NCBI GenBank assembly: GCA_026122225.1
Contig: JANEZZ010000522.1
Coordinates: 1,116,001-1,180,000 of the forward strand
DNA length: 64,000 bases
Reading direction: 5' to 3'
From: Heloderma charlesbogerti
Taxonomy: Eukaryota > Chordata > Lepidosauria > Squamata > Helodermatidae
Every line of letters begins with the position of its first letter. The first letter of the stretch is position 1. Under the pieces are notes generated by a model. It made no database searches. It was not told the DNA's origin and saw only the letters and a program-made list of their open reading frames with translations. Positions 56,188 to 64,000 of this stretch are shown piece after piece. The position numbers were made by a program, and so were the translations under genes.

Positions 56188-57782
56188 CTCTGACCAGTTA
56201 CACCTGCAATGTTGCTTAAATGGTGCTATTTACAGCTGCCATTATGCACAAAATCACGATTTACATATATAGCGTACCTGCGATTTCTCACAAAATGGTG
56301 GCTTCTAGGGCAGCAAGACGCTGCTCGCTGGGCACCCACGGACCATCCAGCAGCTCGACCTGCATGCCAAACAGGGTCGGGTGGCCAGCCAGGGTCTGGC
56401 AAGTGGGGTGCGAGGCAGCCAGGGATGAGTTCAGCCATCCCTATGTTTGAAATGCTCACCTTTGTAGTGAGCTTTGGTTGTTGTCCTATGAACCAGTATT
56501 TTCAGAAAAGAATGTGAGCTTTGGAGCATGAGCAATCTGCATCTAAACTGTAGCATTTCTGTCCAAGTGCTGACTGAGTTGGTTGACAGTGAGTAAACAT
56601 TACATAGGAAGGCCACGTGGGAACAACCAATCAGAAAGGGCATGACCATGGTGATGCATGACGTCATGGTGCATTATCTCATTCCAAACTATTTCCCCAG
56701 AAAGTAACAATTTCATCCATGTTATCTCTGACAAGAGTTCTCCTCCTTATTCTGTGTATACAAGGGTTTTTTTTTGCACGCATGCTATCAAACTACATCT
56801 TGGGGGCTGTAGTTTATAATTGCATAATATGCGATTACACTAAACCCGTTGCTTTCCAAGGAAATAACAAATTCATCTGAGGTATACATTTGTACTTCAC
56901 CTTTCAAACAACATTTTCCGAGGTGGTTTTGCATCAAACCTATGAATGTTTTGACAGAAACCTCTTATTTAAAATAGGTATTTTATCCAATGGGCAACAA
57001 TAATTTAATTCAAGCAAGATAGAAGTACACAAATAGAGACATTATGATCTGACAGGTAGAGATAAATCATTACACAAAAATCAGGCTGTAATACTTAATC
57101 CCACTTTGATCACTTGCCTTATAAAACATGTTGAAAGCAAAACATGGATGCCGAGCAGATACTGAGGAAGAATCATTGTCTGATCATCACTGTCAAAAAG
57201 ACTGGGAGGCCCTGCTGGTAAATAATTGAAGCTGGAAAGTCTGAACAAACATTGTCACATTATGGTAATATCTCTCTGGAAAATTGTCACTATGGTAATA
57301 AGATAGTGGTGCCTCTGGCATGGACCTACATATCTGGAATCTAGGTAGGGCTGAAACTCCCCCCCCACACACACACACCTTTAATCCACTCTTTCTGTTA
57401 GCAGTCTATCTTTCCCATACCATACCCCTTTTCTTTCCATGAATCAGAGCTGTGGCTTGCAGGAGTAATTTTCTTTTAAGCAACAACAAATCCTGGCACT
57501 TCAAACGTTTTGGGCTCCCTCCCAGATAGGGACTTACATGCAATGCACCAGCACAACTTACTCAGAAGCCCATCACAACCACTGTAAATGAGTTCCTGAT
57601 CTATTTTTCTGTTTTTCTTTTGCCCCCTGACAATGCACATAATCCACATTTAATCAATGCACCTAATCAAAATTAAGCACTTTGAAATCCAGTTGGGCTT
57701 GATAGGAAAGTTAGGCTGTTAATTCTACACACACTTACCTGGGAGTAGGTACCATTGAAGTTAGTGGGGCTTACTTCTGAGT
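56188..57782. other. Unassigned intergenic sequence
   Basis: No gene. A GC-rich patch with TCTAGGGCAGCAAGACGCTG at 56304 has no family I know. A C/CA run lies at 57359-57378, and CACACTTACCTGGGAGTAGG of a common repeat lies near 57728. Confidence 0.4.
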
Positions 57783-57945
57783 ATTATTTATTACATTTAT
57801 ATCCCACCTTTCTTCCGTCATGGAACTCAAGGTGGGTACACTTGGTTCCTTGGTGGTCTCCCTCCAAGCACTGACCAGACCAGACCTACTTAGCTTCAGC
57901 AAGGTGGCTGCATCATGTGCCTTCAGGCCATGGCCAGGGACCAAT
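57783..57945 (-). mobile_element. CR1/L2-group LINE 3' UTR fragment
   Basis: ATTTATTACATTTATATCCC, ACCTTTCTTCCGTCATGGAA and CTCAAGGTGGGTACA are a 3' end in reverse orientation, followed by CAAGGTGGCTGCATCATGTG. No coding motif survives. Confidence 0.55.
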
Positions 57946-58047
57946 AGACATAGGACTGCGCTGTAGACAGTAGGCATAGGATTGCACTGTCAAGCACATT
58001 AGCTCTCTTGCACTGAAATCAATGGAACTTAGAAATACATAACTTCA

Positions 58048-58192
58048 CCGTAGCCCTCCCTAACCTGGTGCCCTCAAAATGTGTTGGGCTACAACTCTCA
58101 TCACCTTCAGCCAATGATCATGCTGGATGGGGATGATGGGAGTTGTAAGCACAACCCCAGCCTGGAGGGCATCAGGCTGAGGAAGCTTGCTT
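58048..58192. repeat. Dispersed inverted repeat copy
   Basis: The left arm is CTCCCTAACCTGGTGCCCTC. The core GGGCTACAACTCTCATCACC pairs with GATGATGGGAGTTGTAAGC. The right arm is CTGGAGGGCATCAGGCTGAG. Confidence 0.7.
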
Positions 58193-58502
58193 TAACAAGA
58201 TCATCCAAAGTGTTTCTTTAAATTCTTCTTCAGTACTAGGCCATGGTCACTGTCAAACTAGGTATGTTTACATGTAATTAATTAACATATAAGCCAGTGC
58301 AATCACCAATTTGTTGCCGCTGGAAGAAGGGGGGATAGGCTGGCCAGATGCAAAAGAGGACAGGGCTCCTGTGCCTTTAACAGATGTATAGAAGTGGGCA
58401 TTTGAGCAGGTGTAGTTTACGTGACAAGCTACACCTGCTGAAATTCCCTTTTCTGCACAACTATTAAAGGTACAGGAGTTTTGGCCCCCAAGGTGGGAAC
58501 CA

Positions 58503-58572
58503 AACAGACAGACAGACAGACAGACAGATGATAGATAGATGGATGGATGGATAGATAGATAGATAGATAGAT
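58503..58572. repeat. (CAGA)n-(GATA)n-(GATG)n compound microsatellite
   Basis: Six CAGA units, then GATA and GGAT units, then five GATA units. It is near 58580-58760, which may be a LINE 3' scrap (AATTCCAGGGAGGTGTACAA). Confidence 0.95.
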
Positions 58573-58579
58573 GTATATA

Positions 58580-59681
58580 TTACCCTCATGAACAAATTCC
58601 AGGGAGGTGTACAATATTAGTTAAAACAACTAAAATTGAAATTGAAATAAAAATCCACAATAAAGCAGAAGCTACAGAACATTTTGCAAAGCTAGGCATT
58701 AAAATCAGCAAATGCCTGGTTAAGTGCTTGGTTACTAGTACTACAGTATTAAGACCAAATTCAGCATCCTGGCAATGGCCAGTATTATGTTCAAAGGGAA
58801 ATGTACACATTATTCGTTAATGGATAACCCACAGGGAAGCCTTCAGTCTAATTTCTGGTAACTGAGGTTTACTTCACAGAAACAACCGTCAATGTGAAGG
58901 CCACATGATGCTGCATCCACACGACAGTCGCTACTTGTAACAACGTTTGCCATGTCATTTGCCTTCATGCCACAGCAACACAACCCTGAAGAGTTAGGAT
59001 GGGTTCACACATGCATGTATTTCATGTGACTTCTCATTGTTGGATTACTTCACACTTCATTAGTCTTGGCTGAACGTGTGAGCTGTCTCAGTGAAAACAC
59101 AATTGTGTCTGGATTGGCATTGGGCTGTATGGAAAAAGTTCTGTCTGTGGTAATTAATCAGTCATGGATAGTTCATATCTGTAAACCATCAGCTGATGCT
59201 ACAGTCAGTGAGTGATGAGCACACATGAACGCATAAAACAGCACTTGGTAGTTTGAGATGGCATGGAGAAAACGGCATACAGAATGAGAAAAATATGGTG
59301 GCACACAAATGTCTTACTGTGAAAAGCATCTGCCACACAGATTGTCAAGGCAAGTCTTGGGGTAGCTGTACCCTATCTCTGCTTTCTGTATGTTCTCCAG
59401 GTCCCTGAGGATCTCTGTTGGGTCTCCTCCTACACTGGTGTGTCCCCCCACCCCACCCCACCCCACCCCAATGGACTTTCCTTCTGCTGATAGTAGTGTG
59501 AGCAGCAGCAGGGCTGCTTTATATTGTGATTTATAGTGTCCCTCTGGGACATTGTGGGTAATTAAAATGATGGGCAGCTTGCAAAACCAGCTATCCAGGG
59601 CAGGACCCTGGCAATTGCCCAAAGATGCTGGGTGCTAGCACTAGCTCTAGGTGAATAGCTGAAGCTGGATAAGTTGGAGCC
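58580..59681. other. Probable LINE 3' scrap, then unassigned sequence
   Basis: 58590-58760 is A-rich with a LINE 3'-UTR look. At 59449-59472 there is a (CCCCA)n run whose complement (TGGGG)n could form a G-quadruplex. No gene is seen. Confidence 0.4.
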
Positions 59682-60111
59682 AGGGATGGGTGAAACTGTC
59701 CAGTTTGGTTTCTCTCAGATTCTCATTTGATTTTTCCAATCTTAATTTTGGCTCTCCTCAACTTTGAGCAAAAGCGTTCTCATGAAAATCTGTATAAATT
59801 TTTGTGCACAGTTCTCCTACTGCATTCATTTTTCTTTGCGATTTTGCCTAATACACACAGTTTTGCACACAGTTTTCCTACCATAATGCATTTTGATGCT
59901 ATTTTCACAAATATATGCATTTTTGTGTGCATTTTCCCCTAATATTCACATGTTTGTACATCTTTTTTGATTGAAGAACTCTATTGAAACATTAGGAGAA
60001 GTGGAAATTTTGAAGGTGAATTTGGTTTTGGTTTGTGCATTGGTTCAAAAGTACAAAATTAGGTAAGCTTGCATTAAAATATGAACTGAATGAATTTCTC
60101 CCCCATCCTTA
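59682..60111. mobile_element. hAT-like MITE, AT-rich
   Basis: The ends are CAGGGATGGGTGAAAC and TTTCTCCCCCATCCTTA. The octamers GTTGGAGC (59674-59681) and GCTGGAGT (60112-60119) match at 6 of 8. The interior consists of TTTTGxGCACAGTTxTCCTA-type repeats around 59795-59885. Confidence 0.65.
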
Positions 60112-60788
60112 GCTGGAGTATAAAATGCAGTGGGCAAAAGGAACTTCTCCACAGATCAGGCAAAAGCAGAAGGCCAGAATATTGGTGATTATACTGCTAG
60201 CCAACAATCTCGGGTGCTGATGGTGAACACCCACACTCCTGTGCCGGAAGGGAGTTCCAAGGCCTGGGCACACACAATCCCTGGTAACACAAGCTCAGGC
60301 CCAGCATCAGAGCATAAGGTTCCTTGTTCAAACCCCAAAGTCTCTGATAAAAACATGATTTCAAGCAGGGTTCTTCTTTATGTCCTCAAGCGAGTTAATG
60401 AATACGCCTTGTACATTTTAATTGTAGCTTCCGCAGCCATTGCTCTTATTATTATTTATAAAAACATCTAACAAAGAAGAGATGGCAAAGCAGCTGCAAC
60501 TAGACTGTGTAAGGTGACTGATGTTAATGATGTTTATACTGAGGCCTCTGAATTGAACTGAGGTCTTTTCATCCTCATCCATCACAGAAACAAGATGAGA
60601 TGGATGATGTAACAATGAATACATTAAAAGGCATGGTTTTGCTGGAGGCTGTATCTTAGTCCCCTGGAGAGAGAAGAGGGCAGTGGAAACGTTTTTTTCT
60701 TTTTTTTGTAACTATTTCTGTTGAAGTGCCAGAATTGGTAAAACCTATAACCTTATTTCCAAGTACAACAAAGATGCTACATCCAAAG
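60112..60788. other. Unassigned intergenic sequence
   Basis: An open frame of 113 codons (60130-60471, plus) ends with a hydrophobic stretch, but it has no recognisable domain and is probably chance. No other feature is seen. Confidence 0.35.
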
Positions 60789-61919
60789 TAGGGATGTTAG
60801 AGAATTCTGCCACGGATCCCAGGGGGGCCGATTTCCAGTGAATTCGGCCCCCCCGGAATCCATGGTGGAATGGAGCAACCCGCCCCACCACCCCAGGAAA
60901 GCCCCGTGAAACGGAGCCTACCTGGCTGCGGCTCCGGCGGTGGCTCCGGCGGTGGCAGCGGCTCCAGCTGCTGCTGGGCTGCTGCGGACGCAAATGGCAT
61001 CCTGAGTAGGGGACGCCATTTGTGTCCCTATGGTAGCCCGTGATAGGCTACGTAAATATTTACATAGCCTATCATGGCTAAAAAAGGGACGCAAATGGCA
61101 TCCCCTACGCCATTTGCGTTCCCGTTTTCTCCATGATAGGCTATGTAAATATTTATGTAGCCTATGACAGCTAAAGTGGGAACGCAAATGGCATAGGGGA
61201 CAGTGGTGGCAGGTGCGGTGGGGCGGCGGTGGCAGGTGTGGCGGGGCGGTGGCGGGTGCTGCTGGGGGCAGCGGGTGTTGCGGCGAGGCGGCAGCAGGTG
61301 CGGCGGGGGCGGCAGCAGGTGCGGTGGGGGCGGCGGTGGGGCGGCGGTGGGTGCTGCGGCAGGGCGGCGGGTGCTGCGGTGGGGCGGTGGTGGCAGGTGC
61401 GGCGGGGGCCGCGGTGGGGCTGTGGCGGGTGCTGGGGCGGTGGCAGGGGCAGCGGGGGTGAGGGCGGGTGCGGCTGGTGCAGCGGCGGGTGCAGCGGTGG
61501 CTGCTGGTCTCCTGGCCACGTAAATATTTACGTAGGCTAGAATGGCGAAAAATAGCAAATGCAAATGGTGGCTGCCATAGCCGCCGCCATTTGCGTACGT
61601 GTTTTTTTTTTACTTTGTCGTGATAGGCTACGGAAATATTTACGTAGCCTATCACGGTTAAGTACAGGGATGCAAACGGCGGCGGCTATGGCCGCCGCCA
61701 TTTGGGTCCCTGCTGCCCAGTGGCCGGTTGTCCGGCTGTGGACGGAGCCAGCCAGTGGCTCCGTGGAATCCCCGCGGTGTGGAGCCGGTCGGGCAGGACA
61801 CCAGGAGGGACGGAGCGCCTCCCTCCCTGTCGAGGATTCTGGGGGGAGGGACAGAGCGCCTCCCCCCCCCCACCGCGAAGCAGATCTGCTTAACGGTGAG
61901 TGACTTTCGTACATCCCTA
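60789..61919 (+). mobile_element. E7, palindrome-array hAT-like element with GC minisatellite
   Basis: The largest single unit, 1131 bp. The ends are TAGGGATGTTAGAGAATTC and TTTCGTACATCCCTA. The left hairpin is GGCCGATTTCCAGTGAATT. Hairpins on the GATAGGCTACGTAAAT arm lie near 61039-61077, 61131-61172 and 61619-61657. GC hairpins lie near 61089-61113, 61560-61597 and 61670-61708. A GC-rich tandem array fills 61203-61500. Outward donors are GTAGGC (minus) at 60916-60921 and GTGAGT (plus) at 61896-61901. The flanks ATCCAAAG and GTTTAAAG agree at only 5 of 8, so the duplication is uncertain. Confidence 0.85.
61203..61500. repeat. GC-rich minisatellite inside E7
   Basis: About 300 bp of imperfect tandem units such as GTGGGGCGGCGGTGGCAGGT and GCGGCGGGTGCTGCGG, with irregular period. 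On the minus strand it gives Pro/Ala-rich chance frames. It replaces the short CGGCGG block of other E copies and separates two halves of one GC hairpin (CGCAAATGGC at 61192). Confidence 0.85.
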
Positions 61920-62335
61920 AGTTTAAAGCACTGAGTCCCTGTAAAGCGCTTTACCAAACCTGTGATTCTCCATGGCTTGGTTTATTGCCTTAGGAAGTAA
62001 CTACTTCACACCTTTGTTATAGAGATCCTGAGGCTAGAAAGGGGGCTGGTTTCCCATTCCTGTCCACCTCTTTCTCAGCACAAGCATGTGTGTGTCCACT
62101 TGGAAGTAACTCCCATTGTGCTCAGTGAGGCTTGCTCCTGAAATGCAGGTGCATCTGGAGTTTCAGGGGAAAGGAGAAAGGGGGAGGGGGGGAAGACTCT
62201 CTTACTGGTTGAGCAGCCCCTGCCAGTCAGACGACGTTCACTCCAACCCCCACCCCCACCAGTAGGTACGTTCTGTGAAGCAATTTTTACTGGTGTGGAG
62301 AACCTGCTTGGGGAGCCCTGCATGGACCAAAGCGC
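61920..62335. other. Unassigned intergenic sequence
   Basis: No gene. A common-repeat scrap, ACTTGGAAGTAACTCCCATT, lies at 62099. Confidence 0.4.
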
Positions 62336-63020
62336 AGCAAAGCTGTTTCCTTTTAAAAAAAAACCAGTACTCCTCCATTCACTTCTCCTTCCATTGTCAT
62401 GGAGACACGGTCCTAGAAAGAGCCAAGTCAGTTGTTAAACAGAGACTATTGGACATAGATTATCAGGAGCTCCAGGGAGCTGCTTGGGGGCCATGTTACC
62501 CCCAGTTATTGGATCTAGCATGCCTCCCCTGTAAAGATGGGATGCCCTGCTTAGGATGGCTAACTATCCCTAAATATAGGCAAGGTTTAATGTTCTCCCC
62601 CTCCCCAAACTATTAGAAGACAGATTTAATCAAACTCCAATGAACAACAAATGCTGTACCTGTAACAATGTTGAAGTGGAGTCCATCTTGCACGTTTTAT
62701 TTCATTGTAGCTATTATCAAGAGGCCAGAAAAGACCTATTATATCCCATCACGCAGTTTTTCCCTGGCCGCTCTTTTGAGTCCCTTATGATTATTTTACT
62801 CCAGGGTACCAACAAGTTAATTACTGAGCAAGTGGCTAAATTCCTGAACCTGGTTGTCCTCACTAGACCACTTATGATTGCCTGGTTACATTCCTTGTGG
62901 AGACAAATGTTCAGTGCTTTACATATTTTGTGTCTCTCTGTCTTACTAAGATGTATTTCATTAATATGTGTATATTTAATATGTTGTAATAATGGCCTGT
63001 TGACTGTAAATAAAGGTTGA
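62336..63020 (+). pseudogene. LINE ORF2 C-terminal remnant with zinc-knuckle motif
   Basis: Upstream text in a broken frame includes PKYRQGLMFSP. The open part (62640-63020) begins MNNKCCTCNNVEVESILHVL, continues FHCSYY, and carries C-x2-C-x9-H-x4-C, the zinc-binding pattern at the C-terminus of many LINE ORF2 proteins. KLITEQVAKFLNLVVL follows. It ends with AATAAAGG and a short (TTGA)n-like tail at about 63010-63027. Clade is not certain: not CR1/L2-like in sequence, perhaps R4/Dong-like. A frameshift near 62610 splits it. Confidence 0.6.
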
Positions 63021-63027
63021 TTGATTG

Positions 63028-63420
63028 CTAATTAATCCAATAACAACAAAATATGAGATCCTAATCATAGATTTTAATGCCCCATCTAGTTTGGTCCTGA
63101 ATCTATGAACGTTATCAGCAATGTTTCCTTTTATTCCCATGAGTGCTCTTTTGACATTTCTGTTGGTATAATGAACTGTGGAGTACATTTAGACTTAACA
63201 GTTGTTTGTCATGTGCTACTAGTTTGTGGTTAGATAAAAATGTGTGTGGTGTTCTATTTAGATTTTGATTATTATGATTATCATTGTTGTTATTATTATG
63301 ACACAGTGACCCCACATACTCCCGAGGCATTCGCACTGAAAGAGCTGCCATCAAGATTAATGGATCCATAAGTTAAAATGAAAAGTTCCTATTCTGTGCA
63401 GTACAACCCTGAACATTCAG
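63028..63420. other. Unassigned intergenic sequence
   Basis: A (TTATTA)-rich patch lies near 63265-63300. No gene is seen. Confidence 0.4.
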
Positions 63421-63552
63421 TATAACCTTTCTCAACCTCCAGATATGTTGGACTACAACTCCAACATCCTCAACTAGCATGGCCATGCTGGCTGGGGTGA
63501 TGGGGTTGGGGTCTAAGCACATCTGGAGGTCACCAGGTTGTGAAAGGCTGAT
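63421..63552. repeat. Dispersed inverted repeat copy
   Basis: The left arm is ATAACCTTTCTCAACCTCCA, followed by GTTGGACTACAACTCCAACA. The right arm is CATCTGGAGGTCACCAGGTT, then GTGAAAGGCTGAT. Confidence 0.7.
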
Positions 63553-64000
63553 TTAGCATTTCAGAAGCAGAGTCTCACTGGAAAGAGCAAGGAGGTTTTT
63601 GCCCATTTTTGTCCCATAAAGGCCAGAATGGCATTGTTGCTTCACAGAGGGCATCTCTACACCATCCTAAAATCCTGCATTTAAAACAGACCTTTTTGCT
63701 TCTGTTTTAAATGCAAGATCACAACAACCCCCTTTTTCACGTGCTTCCTTTCCCCCTACCCCCTTCCCCCTCCTTCTCCCCGTATCTGAGTCTTCCATTA
63801 TCTTTCATTGATTTCGCTCCTCTTCTTGCCGCTTTTCCTCTTTTCACGGAGGGAAGTCAAGCAGAACACAATGGGGTAATTTGATAGCTCATTATCTGCA
63901 ATCTATTTAAAAATGGAACAAAGGGCATTTAGCGCAGGAGACACCTTGAATGATCACGGCATCATGTAGAGAGCCCACAAACTTCCGTGAAGGAGCAATC
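63553..64000. other. Unassigned sequence at the window edge
   Basis: A pyrimidine-rich tract lies at about 63728-63845. An inverted pair CATTTAAAACAGACC and TCTGTTTTAAATGCAAGATC lies at 63678-63721. No gene is recognised. Confidence 0.4.

Noticed and set aside
60130..60471. 113-codon open frame ending in a hydrophobic segment
   Set aside because: No domain, no start context or splice evidence, and an ordinary length for chance in 64 kb. Kept only as unassigned.
61203..61655. Long Gly/Arg- or Pro/Ala-rich open frames on both strands
   Set aside because: They follow from the GC minisatellite, which lacks stop codons in most frames. Not genes.
1..64000. Autonomous hAT transposase for the E family
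   Set aside because: I looked for an open frame within or next to the TAGGGATGT elements and found none; all copies here are non-autonomous.

Overview
The window is intergenic DNA from a vertebrate, most probably a squamate reptile (lizard rather than snake). The evidence is the mix of mobile elements: BovB/RTE LINE 3' ends (27.6, 40.4, 55.7 kb), many CR1/L2-group LINE pieces, a lizard-type tRNA-derived SINE, a 5S-rRNA-derived SINE with a CR1 tail, a solo retroviral-type LTR, and many short hAT-like elements with 8-bp target duplications. I found no complete host gene and no bacterial feature. The only host-like coding candidate is an open stretch at 9191-9530 (minus) that ends in a membrane segment; it could be a last exon, but this is unproven.

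Layout. 0-5 kb: an inverted palindrome-array element (E1), a small hAT-like MITE and a foldback repeat carrying a CR1 tail. 5-8.3 kb: a 5'-truncated minus-strand CR1/L2-group LINE, split by an LTR-like insert. 9-11 kb: the possible exon and unassigned sequence. 11.4-12.6 kb: a SINE split by palindrome element E2. 13.1-14.9 kb: a hAT-like foldback with two LINE fragments inside. 16.9-19.5 kb: a repeat split by a 2.3-kb composite insertion. 20.7-24.8 kb: a foldback, an unknown ORF, E3 and the double unit E4a/E4b. 29.2-31.2 kb: the best preserved LINE, with a YADD motif. 32.9-34.3 kb: a solo LTR. 35-44.5 kb: split LINEs, nested hAT-like MITEs and a CR1 3' end. 47.4-50.8 kb: the 5S-derived SINE, E5, and E6 inside a LINE. 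51-56.2 kb: a cluster of hAT-like MITEs, a SINE and BovB. 59.7-63 kb: a MITE, E7 with a GC minisatellite, and a LINE C-terminal remnant.

The most interesting signal is the E family: eight units (E1, E2, E3, E4a, E4b, E5, E6, E7). Their ends resemble TAGGGATGT/ACATCCCTA, and four insertions have perfect 8-bp target duplications, which suggests a hAT-type transposon. The inside is not transposase but an array of long palindromes (arm GATAGGCTACGTAAAT) alternating with CpG-rich blocks. Every unit also carries two good 5' splice-donor sequences, one near each end and facing outward on opposite strands. Each unit therefore looks like a portable CpG-rich block able to splice outward in both directions. 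That function is inference; the sequence pattern is seen directly.

By convention, + for an E element means that the end with the CGAATGC hairpin comes first.
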